Of a DNA stretch of 64,000 nucleotides, positions 17,170 through 24,450 are shown one piece after another. Both the position numbers and the translations under genes were made by a program. Source of the DNA: Roseateles sp. SL47. Lineage in GTDB: Bacteria > Pseudomonadota > Gammaproteobacteria > Burkholderiales > Burkholderiaceae_C. Each line of letters begins with the position of its first letter. Positions within the stretch are counted from its first letter, which is position 1. The notes under the pieces were generated by a model. It was not told the DNA's origin. It was given only the letters and a program-made list of their open reading frames with translations, and searched no databases. Location: contig NZ_CP113068.1 in assembly GCF_026625885.1 (NCBI RefSeq), forward strand, positions 1,178,001 through 1,242,000, read 5' to 3'.

Positions 17170-18027
17170 TCATCCCGCCTGCCGCAGGGTCTGCACCAGC
17201 ATCCGGTGCAGATGGTCCACCGCCTTGGACTGTTTGGACGTCGCGCTCCGATAGACCGCCACCTCCATCGGCGCCAGTGGCCCCAGCCCATGCTCGGCGC
17301 CGAGCACCTGCAGATGGGCGGGTGCGCTGCATTGCGTCAGCACCGCGACCGCCAGGCCGCTTTCCACCGCAGCAATCTGCCCGGCCAGGCTGGAGCTGTT
17401 GTAGACCACCTTGTACGGGCGACCCTGCACCGCCAGCGACTGCAGCGCGCTGCGTCGCCCCAGGCTTTCGGCTTCGTAGACCGCAATCGGCAGCGGCGTG
17501 CGCTTCCATACGTCGAACTGTGGCGAGCCCACCCACACCATCGGCTCATGGAACAGCAGCGTGCCGCGCCGCGCGTGGTCCCGGGAGATCAACGCCAGGT
17601 CCAGGTCCCCGCTGGCCACGCGAGGGATGAGTGAGGTGGACTGTTCGCAGTCCAGCTGGATTTCCACACCGCCATGGCGTGGCGCAAAACGCTTGAGCAC
17701 CGGGGTCATGTAGCGGCTGGCATAGTCGTCCGGCACACCCAGGCGCACCAGGCCGGAAAGCGGCTCCCCTTGCAAGGCGGCCTGGGCCTCCGCCTGCAGG
17801 TCCAGCAGGCGGCGGGCGTATCCGAGCAGGGTCCGGCCCTCGTCAGTCAGCTGCAGCTGGCGGGCGTCGCGCTCCAGCAGCCGGCAGCCCACGGCCGCCT
17901 CCAGCTTCTTGAGCTGCATGCTCACCGCAGATTGGGACCGATGGACCTCAGCGCCGGCGGCGGTCAGGGAGCCGGCGTCCACCACCGCCACAAAGCATTT
18001 GAGCCAATCGGTCTGCAGGTCTTTCAT
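17170..18027 (-). CDS. LysR family transcriptional regulator
   Basis: 285 aa. The N-terminal winged helix is LKCFVAVVDAGSLTAAGAEV with HRSQSAVSMQLKKLEAAVGC. The substrate domain follows (VRLGVPDDYASRYMTPVLKR and so on). It is divergent from the EamA transporter gene with 78 bp between the starts, so it probably controls that exporter and itself. The 17043-17169 gap before leuD holds only low-complexity repeats of CCGCTCACCCCGC type. Confidence 0.92.
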   Translation of the reverse strand: MKDLQTDWLKCFVAVVDAGSLTAAGAEVHRSQSAVSMQLKKLEAAVGCRLLERDARQLQLTDEGRTLLGYARRLLDLQAEAQAALQGEPLSGLVRLGVPDDYASRYMTPVLKRFAPRHGGVEIQLDCEQSTSLIPRVASGDLDLALISRDHARRGTLLFHEPMVWVGSPQFDVWKRTPLPIAVYEAESLGRRSALQSLAVQGRPYKVVYNSSSLAGQIAAVESGLAVAVLTQCSAPAHLQVLGAEHGLGPLAPMEVAVYRSATSKQSKAVDHLHRMLVQTLRQAG

Positions 18028-18105
18028 GCATTCGAGGATCGAATGGGAACGCGATGAATTATGCGCTTGTCACAGCGATGGGACTGCCGCACAGTCCGCC
18101 TCACC

Positions 18106-19203
18106 ATGAGTTCTCAGATGCCCACTCCGGCCGTTCCATCCGCACTGGCGGCGGCTCCGCCTGTGTCGACCGCACCTGCTGCATCCTGTGGGCACACCCC
18201 CAACACCCCCAACACCACAAACACCACGAACACGTCGCAAGAGCTGCATTCGACGCAGTGGCAGACAAGTGCCCTGCCCGGCGCCCTGGATGTGCGGGCC
18301 ATCGTGGTGATGACCCTGTTGTGCTTCACCTGGGCCCTGCAACAGATCTCGCTCAAGGCTGTGTCAGACCAGATCAGCCCGATGCTGATGGTGGCGCTGC
18401 GCTCCCTGGTTGCCGCGGTGCTGCTGGGTGGGCTGATGGCGTGGCGACGGGAGCGGCTGGATCGGAGCCGGTGGGGTGCAGGGGCGGCCGTTGGCAGCCT
18501 GTTTGCATTGGAATTCCTGCTGGTGGCGGAAGCGCTGCGGCTGACGGCAGCGGCCCATGTGGTGGTGTTTCTCTATACGGCGCCCTTGTTTGCGGTGCTG
18601 GGGCTGCATCTGCTGCGGCCGGAGGAGCGGCTGGCCCGAAGGCAGTGGATCGGAGTGGCGCTTGCCTTCGGTGGTACGGCACTGGCCTTTCTGGGTGGGC
18701 ACGAGGGGCAGATGGTCCACGAGGGCCAGGGGGCGCCTGCAGGGCAGACCCCCGCAAGCGCGGCCTGGCTGGGAGATGCCCTGGCCCTGTTGGCCGGTAT
18801 GGCATGGGGCGCCACCACCATCACCATTCGCACCACGCGGCTGACGCAAGCGCCTGCGACCGAAACCCTTCTCTATCAATTGGTGGGCGCGGTCGTCTGG
18901 CTGCTGCCGGTGGTCGGGCTCACCGGCCAATGGCAGTTTGAACCGACGCCGCGGGTGTGGGTGCATCTGGGCTTCCACAGCGTGGTGGTGTCCTTTGTCA
19001 GCTTTCTGACCTGGTTCTGGCTGATGCGCCGCTATCTGGCGTCGCGCCTGGGCGTGTTCTCATTCCTCACACCGCTGCTGGGCGTGGTGCTGGGCATCTG
19101 GCTGCTGGGGGAATCCTTGGCGCCGACCTTCGTGATGGGCAGCGTGCTGGTGCTGGCAGGCATTGTTCTGGCGTCACGGCCGGGCGGGAGGAGCCGTAGC
19201 TGA
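18106..19203 (+). CDS. EamA/DMT family transporter
   Basis: About 365 aa from ATG 18106. A poorly conserved Ala/Pro/Asn/Thr-rich N-terminus (with an NTPNTTNTTNT-type tract) precedes the membrane part. About ten hydrophobic helices make two EamA repeats, starting near VMTLLCFTWALQQISLKAVS and GMAWGATTITIRTTRLTQAP. A central hydrophilic stretch (GGHEGQMVHEGQGAPAGQ) is an unusually long loop. DMT-family members export amino acids or other metabolites. An in-frame earlier ATG (18061) is less likely. The divergent LysR gene probably regulates it. Confidence 0.9.
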   Translation: MSSQMPTPAVPSALAAAPPVSTAPAASCGHTPNTPNTTNTTNTSQELHSTQWQTSALPGALDVRAIVVMTLLCFTWALQQISLKAVSDQISPMLMVALRSLVAAVLLGGLMAWRRERLDRSRWGAGAAVGSLFALEFLLVAEALRLTAAAHVVVFLYTAPLFAVLGLHLLRPEERLARRQWIGVALAFGGTALAFLGGHEGQMVHEGQGAPAGQTPASAAWLGDALALLAGMAWGATTITIRTTRLTQAPATETLLYQLVGAVVWLLPVVGLTGQWQFEPTPRVWVHLGFHSVVVSFVSFLTWFWLMRRYLASRLGVFSFLTPLLGVVLGIWLLGESLAPTFVMGSVLVLAGIVLASRPGGRSRS

Positions 19204-19401
19204 GCCTGCCTCCAGACGCACCTGCCTGGCTGGCGGGCGGGCGCTGACTGCCATGTTCCACCCTGGCGCGTTCCGCCCGAAGCGCCCAGCCGGATGCACC
19301 CTGCGGATGTGCCCAGGTGGATGTGCCCTACCTCACGCAGACTCCCTGACGCACCCTCCCTGGCGCGCTCCCCCTGACGCGCTCTCCTTAACGCGCTCTC
19401 C

Positions 19402-20358
19402 TTAACGCGCCCGATCCAGGAACGCCGCCAGCGCGTCGATCCGGTGCCACCAGAACAGATACACGCCCTGCTCCTGGGCTTCCCGCACCTTGCCCGGCTT
19501 GAACACCCCGCGCAGGGCGGCGGCCACCAGGTTGGACCGCCCGAACTGGGCATACCAGTCACCGGCATCGGCCACCACTTCCTTGTTCAGCCGCTTCTCG
19601 CCGTTGACCGTGCTGTTGGACGCCTTGCATTCAATCGCCAGCAGGCGGCCATCCCACAGCATCACCACCAGGTCGGCGTTGTGCTTGCCAAGCTTGCACT
19701 GGCGCATGAACACGCCGCGCGGCGGCAGCATGCCCACGTCGGCAATGCCACCACGAGGCGCGGGCGCCCGGCTGTAGCCCTTGTTGATCAGCAATTGCTC
19801 CAGCCGGCCCTCCAACTGGTCCCGCTCATCACTGCGGCGCCGGGTGTAGACCGTGTTCATGCTGATCAGCACGGCGGTGGACGTGATGGCGGTATGCCGC
19901 TCGAAATCGGTTGGTGCTCGGCCGTCCAGCACCCAGGGGAATCGATGCGGGTCCAGCGCGGCCAGCAGCAGCCGGCCGATGTCGTCCGCCAGGAGCGGCT
20001 GCTTGCGAACCGCCGTCTTGTTGACGCTGGCGTCCAGCAAGGTGTCCAGATCGTCTTCCGAGATGGGCGGGGCCGCCAGCGCCCGTAGCGCCTGGAACTG
20101 CAGCTTGTGGCCGACGATGCCCGACAGCAGCTCGGCATCCGCGCCCGGCCCGGCCGGTATGACGAGCAACCGGTCCAGCGCATCGATGACCAGCGTCGCC
20201 GCTTCGATGGCTTCGGGATAGACGCTGTTGTAATCCTTGAGCGGGTCCAGCAGACGGCGGCTGCGGAATTCGGCGCGGGCCTGCCGGCAGTCGTCCTGGA
20301 TCTGCTCCAGTGGCGCCAGTACCGGCAGCGCGCGTGACAGGGGGGGATGCGTAGCCAT
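19402..20358 (-). CDS. XamI-like type II restriction endonuclease
   Basis: 318 aa. The C-terminal part has a PD-(D/E)XK core: HNADLVVMLWDGRLLAIECKASNS, with the catalytic D...ExK triad. EFRSRRLLDPLKDYNSVYPE at the N-terminus and the overall layout match my recollection of the RE_XamI family, whose type enzyme cuts GTCGAC. It starts 6 bp after the stop of the partner methyltransferase. Several GTCGAC sites are present in this window (for example near 209, 10996, 14106 and 24571), so protection by the methylase would be essential if specificity is the same. Specificity is inferred from family only. Confidence 0.75.
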   Translation of the reverse strand: MATHPPLSRALPVLAPLEQIQDDCRQARAEFRSRRLLDPLKDYNSVYPEAIEAATLVIDALDRLLVIPAGPGADAELLSGIVGHKLQFQALRALAAPPISEDDLDTLLDASVNKTAVRKQPLLADDIGRLLLAALDPHRFPWVLDGRAPTDFERHTAITSTAVLISMNTVYTRRRSDERDQLEGRLEQLLINKGYSRAPAPRGGIADVGMLPPRGVFMRQCKLGKHNADLVVMLWDGRLLAIECKASNSTVNGEKRLNKEVVADAGDWYAQFGRSNLVAAALRGVFKPGKVREAQEQGVYLFWWHRIDALAAFLDRAR

Positions 20359-20364
20359 CGTTGC

Positions 20365-22014
20365 TCAGTCCAGCAGGTCACGCGGCAGCAGAATGCGCAT
20401 CGCCTCGGAGGGCTCGAACTTGGTCAGCCCACCGGCATACACCCGTCCCGCTTCAGTGCTCACATTCACATTGAGCCATTGCACCAGCCGGCGCAGCTGG
20501 GTGTCGGTCAGCGGCCGACGGGGGTAGAGCCCGTGGGCCACATTGATCAGGCGGGCGCCGCCGGCATTGAGGGCAAAAGCCGGCGGGCGGCGCCCCATGT
20601 AGGTCATGACGATGGGCGCGGGGTCGCGCAGGTGCACGTGCCACCACGGCTTGCGATGCCGGGCGATATAGCCCTCATGCGCGCCTTGCTGGCGCGCCCA
20701 TTCGAGGAAGGTGTCGATGGCCCGGCGCTGTGCGGCCGGCAGGCCGGAGAGGTCTCGAGGCAGGCTGACCACGCGGCGCAAGCGCTCCAGCGTCCGAATC
20801 TCCTGGCCGGGCGCGGAGGAAATGTCGGCGGCGTCGGTGATGGCCGGGATGAGGCAGAACTCCGGGAGAGGGGGCGCCTTGTCCGAATGCACCCACACCC
20901 GGTTCAGCCCGGTGACCTGCCCGCGCGACACCTGGAACAGGTCCCCCAGCTCGATCTGATCGGCCCGACGTGGCGGGCGCCCCCCACGGACCAGAATGGA
21001 CCATTTGCTTTCGTGCCGTGCCGTGTCGCGCGCAACGTCGCGGCCGGCCGGCAGGGCCCTCAACTGGTCGGGGTTCTGGATGGAGCGAAAGCGCAGGTGC
21101 GCCTGGGCATGGCCGGGTTCAAAGCAGGTGATCGCCGCCGACACCATGGCGTCTTCAAACACTTGCAACTCGGGCGCCACCACAAACACATCGGTGCCGC
21201 CCAGGCCATCGGCCAGCATGTCCCGCAGCGCCTGGCCGTAGTTCACATCCATCCATTCGGCGGCGGTGACAAACACGCCGAAGTCGCCGGGCACCGCCAA
21301 CTGGCGGGTCTTGAGGAAGAAGTGCAGGTGCAGACCGGCCAGTTGGCTGCCCTTGAGGCCGGCATGGGCCAGACAGTAGGAGTACCAGGTCTTCCAGCCG
21401 GGGCTGATGTCGTGATGCCGCACATACGGCGGGTTGCCGATGAAGAGCGTCGGCCCGTCCACCGGCGCGAGTGACAGTTCCCGGTAGTCGCCCACCAGCA
21501 CGGTGGCCCGATGGGTGAGCCCGGCGGCGGCCAGGTTGGCGCGCAGCAGCAGGGCCACCAGCGGGTCTTTCTCGACGGCCACGGCTTCGGCGTCCGGGAA
21601 TGCACGCAGCCCCGCCAGGGTGTAGCGGCCGGAGCCCGCCCCCGGGTCCACCAGCCGGGCAACGGGCCGGCCCTGGCGGTGCGCCCAGCCCACCATGCCC
21701 TGCACCACCGGCTCCGGCGTGAAGGTCTGGCCTTCCGGACGACGGGTCGTGGCATGGAACAGCGTGCAGAACAGCGCGCCCAGCGGATCTTCGCCGGCGC
21801 GGATGTCGGTGAGGGTGGCCTGGACGAGGGCCGCGTCAGCGCAGGCAGGGACGGTCTGCAGGAGTTGCTGTTCCGCTTCGCTGACCGGGGCTTCGCCGAT
21901 CAGCGCCTTGGCCAGGCCGAGCAGCGTCTGGGTGGTGGCCACCGGCTGGCGCTCCGGCGCCTCCGGAGGTGTCCAGGCGGTCTGATCTTTCACTGCGCTT
22001 TCACTGCGGCCCAT
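20365..22014 (-). CDS. N6-adenine DNA methyltransferase of XamI-like R-M system
   Basis: 549 aa from ATG 22014. The SAM-binding motif is RLVDPGAGSGRYTLAGLRAF and the catalytic motif IV is LFIGNPPYVRHHDI (NPPY, amino-methylating). QTFTPEPVVQGMVGWAH upstream is typical of gamma-type adenine methyltransferases. The C-terminal half contains target-recognition sequence. The gene lies directly upstream of the XamI-like nuclease on the same strand, so the methylase is made first. An inverted repeat at 22105-22126 lies 91 bp upstream and may be a control element; no C-protein gene is present. Confidence 0.88.
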   Translation of the reverse strand: MGRSESAVKDQTAWTPPEAPERQPVATTQTLLGLAKALIGEAPVSEAEQQLLQTVPACADAALVQATLTDIRAGEDPLGALFCTLFHATTRRPEGQTFTPEPVVQGMVGWAHRQGRPVARLVDPGAGSGRYTLAGLRAFPDAEAVAVEKDPLVALLLRANLAAAGLTHRATVLVGDYRELSLAPVDGPTLFIGNPPYVRHHDISPGWKTWYSYCLAHAGLKGSQLAGLHLHFFLKTRQLAVPGDFGVFVTAAEWMDVNYGQALRDMLADGLGGTDVFVVAPELQVFEDAMVSAAITCFEPGHAQAHLRFRSIQNPDQLRALPAGRDVARDTARHESKWSILVRGGRPPRRADQIELGDLFQVSRGQVTGLNRVWVHSDKAPPLPEFCLIPAITDAADISSAPGQEIRTLERLRRVVSLPRDLSGLPAAQRRAIDTFLEWARQQGAHEGYIARHRKPWWHVHLRDPAPIVMTYMGRRPPAFALNAGGARLINVAHGLYPRRPLTDTQLRRLVQWLNVNVSTEAGRVYAGGLTKFEPSEAMRILLPRDLLD

Positions 22015-22104
22015 CCAGGCAATCCATGTTGGGGGAAGGTCCACACTGCGGTGGACGCGGAGCGCCCGGCGGCCCTGTGTGCGGCGACCGATTGTAGCTG
22101 GCAC

Positions 22105-22126
22105 CTACTGGTGATTCAGCCAGTAG
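22105..22126. promoter_or_regulatory. Inverted repeat upstream of the R-M methylase
   Basis: CTACTGG at 22105-22111 and CCAGTAG at 22120-22126 form a perfect 7-bp inverted repeat with an 8-nt spacer, upstream of the methyltransferase start. It has no T run, so a protein-binding site is more likely than a terminator. Binder unknown. The remainder of 22015-22278 shows nothing else. Confidence 0.45.
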
Positions 22127-22278
22127 ACCGCACCGCCGCACCCCCTGCGGTCCCCCAGACCCGCCCGTGGTGTCCGCCCCGATCTCCTCCATGCCCACGC
22201 GGGTCATGATGGACACATCGGTGGCTGGCTCGCGATGGCTGGTGCGGCCATGGCTCTTTGGCCGGATTGGCGATGAGC

Positions 22279-22422
22279 GATGCCCTGCTGCGACAAGGTG
22301 GGGTGAAACAATCGTGCTCTACCGCTGAGCTACGGTCCCCCTGATTTGGAACCGACGGGATTCGAACCCGCGACCACGAGCGTGGAAGGCTGTAGTTTCA
22401 CCTGCATTCGCAGCAGGGCATC
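22279..22422 (-). ncRNA. Y RNA (third of three) with circularly permuted tRNA-like domain
   Basis: On the minus strand, the 15-bp arm at 22408-22422 pairs perfectly with 22279-22293. The internal loop carries the conserved CGAATGCA strand. An 8-bp upper stem GGTGAAAC (22395-22402) pairs with GTTTCACC (22302-22309). Inside are a small CCAC-GCTC-GTGG hairpin, a canonical T-arm CGGGTTCGAATCCCG (22356-22370), GGTTCC pairing with GGGACC across an 8-nt loop (acceptor-like stem), and a D-arm GTAGCTCAGCGGTAGAGCAC (22314-22333). The order T then D is a circularly permuted tRNA whose acceptor ends are joined and whose anticodon arm is replaced by the Y stem. This matches the published idea that bacterial Y RNAs of the YrlA group mimic tRNA. 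It lies downstream of rsr. Confidence 0.85.
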
Positions 22423-22429
22423 TCAACTC

Positions 22430-22534
22430 AAAAAAAGTGCACGACAAGATCGGCAGGACATTTGCCTGACTGGTTTCCCAGCGGAGGGTTCGAACCTCCC
22501 GGCCCACCGATGTAGTCCTGCCTGCATTCGTGCA
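22430..22534 (-). ncRNA. Y RNA (second of three) with T-arm module
   Basis: TGCACGA (22528-22534) pairs with TCGTGCA (22438-22444). The CGAATGCA internal-loop strand follows. An upper stem GGCAGGAC (22515-22522) pairs with GTCCTGCC (22452-22459), and the RNA ends in a 7-T run (22430-22436 on the plus strand as A). The apical part holds a perfect T-arm, GGAGGTTCGAACCCTCC-like (22483-22500), and a GNRA-capped hairpin CTGG-GAAA-CCAG in the place where the third Y RNA has its D-arm. The lower stem plus T run can also act as its terminator. Confidence 0.83.
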
Positions 22535-22536
22535 AC

Positions 22537-22617
22537 AAAAAAAACGACCCTCCCCGCGTGGCGACCAACAGTCGGTGAGACACATTGACATGGAGTCCCA
22601 CCTGCATTCGCCACGCG
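22537..22617 (-). ncRNA. Minimal Y RNA (first of three), no tRNA-like arms
   Basis: CGCGTGGCGA (22608-22617) pairs with TCGCCACGCG (22555-22564), a 10-bp base stem. The conserved GGCGAATGCA strand follows, then an upper stem GGTGGGAC with GTCTCACC (one G-U pair) closed by a short loop. An 8-T run (22537-22544) ends the transcript. It has only the Ro-binding stem elements. The same base-stem and CGAATGCAGG pattern recurs in the next two RNAs, showing that the three are a family. Confidence 0.8.
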
Positions 22618-22630
22618 ACGATATGCAATG

Positions 22631-22667
22631 AAAAAAGGCGGCGCCTGTGGCGCAGCATCGGGCCGCC
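22631..22667 (-). terminator. Terminator hairpin between rsr and the Y RNAs
   Basis: Immediately after the rsr stop, GGCGGC (22662-22667) can pair with GCCGCC (22637-22642), with an inner GCGCC/GGCGC alternative, followed by six T residues (22631-22636). Readthrough or a processed transcript would be needed for the sigma-54 promoter of rsr to reach the Y RNAs, unless they have their own promoters. Confidence 0.75.
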
Positions 22668-22668
22668 G

Positions 22669-24243
22669 TTATTGCGCCACCAGTGCCACCTTGTCGATCT
22701 CACCCATCCAGTGATCGGCGTTCATCTCCCCGGCGGCGAAGTTGGCCACCATGGTGAAGACCGCATCCGAGAAGCCGCCGACATTCAGGATGTCTTGCCG
22801 CTCCGCCGCCTGTGTGGTGGCACCGGGCTGCAGGTCGATACACACCAGGCGCGCCTGGGGGTTGCGCTGCTTCAGCGCTTCCCATTCACGCAGGGTCTGC
22901 GTCGCCCCCTGACGACGGGCGTCCATCCAGGACTCGTTGTCCGAGACCATGATCACCACATCCACCTGGGCCCCCTCGCGATTCAACAAGGCCAACGGCG
23001 CACTGCAATTGGTGCCACCGCCGCCGATGGCGGCCAATGCCTGCGCATTGGTCATCACCGAATCCCGTGGATTCAAGCGCAGCGGCACCACGCATTGCTC
23101 GAAGGGCATCACGCGAGCCTGCGGGTTCTGGCGCAGCACGGCGGCTGCCACCAGCGCTGCCACGTCGATGCAGCGGACACTCGTTGTGGCCGAACCCTTG
23201 TAGCCGGTCACCGGAGAACGCATCGAACCCGACACGTCCGGACACACCACCACCCGACCCGCCAGCGTGGGCACCTGAGCCAGTGACACTTCCATGGCGT
23301 CCTGCAGCGCCTCCCGCACTTCGTGGGGAATGGCGCCGCTGGCGGCCTTGAAAGCGGCCATCAGCTGAAACGGCATCACTCGGGCACGGGCCACGGCCTG
23401 CGGATCGCGCAGCTGATCGGCAATCGCCTGCGTCATGCCGGGTTGTTCAAACACGCCGTGCCGGGCAAAGGTGTTCAGGTTCTGACGCACCATCTGCCAC
23501 GAACCCTGGCGGGCCACCTGCGCCCACTGGGCGGCGGTCAAGGGCAAGGCCGTCAGCATCTGGAAGGGCACATCCGGCACTTCGGCTTCCGCACCCTCCG
23601 CCGCCGCACGCTTGAAGCGCTCAAAGGCCTGGGTGATGGGTGGCAGCGCGGCCTCGTCAAACGGGCGACCGATCAACCAGGCCAACCACGCGGCACGCCA
23701 GGCTTCGGCAGGCTTGGGGTGCACCATCTTGACCACATCGGCCAGTGACGGCGCCGTGCCCACGGCCGCATTCAGCAACTGCTTCTCCGAGGCATTCAGC
23801 AGCCATTGCTGCACCAGCTTCTTGGGACGAGTACCCAGCGACTTCCGGCCGACCGCACCGCTACGCAGGATCTGCACAAAGTTGCGCAGCATCTTGCCGT
23901 TGTCCACCACGCGGGAGAACACCTGGCTCAGCAGGGCCACGTCGCTCACCGCCAGGCTGGCGGCCAGCAATGCCGGCATGTCCTTCATGTAGCCCTTCTG
24001 GCGAGCATACACGGCCGTCTTGGCCACTTCGGCGGGTGCCAGGCCTTGCGCCAGGCTCAGCACACGGTCGAGCTGATCTTGCGGATTCGCGTGGAAGGTC
24101 TGGCTCAGGCAACCGGTTGCGGCCAACTGGGCCAGCTGATGGCGAGGGCTCAGCGCATAGGCCGGCGCCTGGGAGGCATTGCGGGCCGTCGCGGCGGGCA
24201 GCAAGGCGCCCTTGCTGGTGTGGAAGAGTTGCGTGTTGACCAT
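22669..24243 (-). CDS. rsr: Ro60/TROVE-domain RNA-binding protein (Rsr)
   Basis: 524 aa from ATG 24243 (MVNTQLFHTSKGALLP); the frame extends upstream but that part covers the sigma-54 promoter. Residues about 1-330 are the HEAT-repeat-like TROVE ring that binds Y RNA and single-stranded RNA ends. The C-terminal von Willebrand A domain has an intact MIDAS motif, VVCPDVSGSMRSPVTG (DxSxS), with later GGGTNCSAPL and MVSDNESW. Bacterial Ro60 works in RNA quality control and decay with Y RNAs. Three Y RNA genes follow directly and the sigma-54 activator rtcR is divergent. Confidence 0.93.
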   Translation of the reverse strand: MVNTQLFHTSKGALLPAATARNASQAPAYALSPRHQLAQLAATGCLSQTFHANPQDQLDRVLSLAQGLAPAEVAKTAVYARQKGYMKDMPALLAASLAVSDVALLSQVFSRVVDNGKMLRNFVQILRSGAVGRKSLGTRPKKLVQQWLLNASEKQLLNAAVGTAPSLADVVKMVHPKPAEAWRAAWLAWLIGRPFDEAALPPITQAFERFKRAAAEGAEAEVPDVPFQMLTALPLTAAQWAQVARQGSWQMVRQNLNTFARHGVFEQPGMTQAIADQLRDPQAVARARVMPFQLMAAFKAASGAIPHEVREALQDAMEVSLAQVPTLAGRVVVCPDVSGSMRSPVTGYKGSATTSVRCIDVAALVAAAVLRQNPQARVMPFEQCVVPLRLNPRDSVMTNAQALAAIGGGGTNCSAPLALLNREGAQVDVVIMVSDNESWMDARRQGATQTLREWEALKQRNPQARLVCIDLQPGATTQAAERQDILNVGGFSDAVFTMVANFAAGEMNADHWMGEIDKVALVAQ

Positions 24244-24291
24244 GAGGTGGCTCCCTGTTTCATTCAACGTCTTGTTTGTGCCCTTCTTATC

Positions 24292-24306
24292 GCAACAGGT
24301 GTGCCA
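24292..24306 (-). promoter_or_regulatory. Sigma-54 promoter of rsr
   Basis: On the minus strand the sequence is TGGCAC-ACCTG-TTGC, an exact -24/-12 sigma-54 element, 49 bp upstream of the rsr start. It has the same structure as the rtcBA promoter at 9470-9484. Confidence 0.9.
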
Positions 24307-24425
24307 GGTCTTGCCAGCTTGGCAGGTGTTTGTTGTTAAGTCATTGAATTGATTGGGATATTTCCGGTTTAAATTCGATTGGTGGCATTCAGGAGCCCGG
24401 CCGTGGCTGGGAAAAGCTAGACTTC

Positions 24426-24436
24426 TGGCTAGCTCA
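24426..24436. promoter_or_regulatory. Putative RtcR upstream activating site (rsr/rtcR)
   Basis: TGGCTAGCTCA is identical to 9601-9611 and lies 120 bp upstream of the rsr -24 box. It overlaps an inverted repeat AGCTAG (24415-24420) / CTAGCT (24429-24434). It is also only 15 bp before the rtcR start, so RtcR binding here could limit its own synthesis. Confidence 0.6.
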
Positions 24437-24450
24437 ATCGCCAAAGTGCT

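Noticed and set aside
22314..22500. Ordinary tRNA genes, because perfect T-arms and a D-arm are present
   Set aside because: The arms are in the wrong order, no 7-bp acceptor stem with free ends or anticodon arm exists, and each set lies inside a Y RNA stem. They are tRNA-like modules of Y RNAs.
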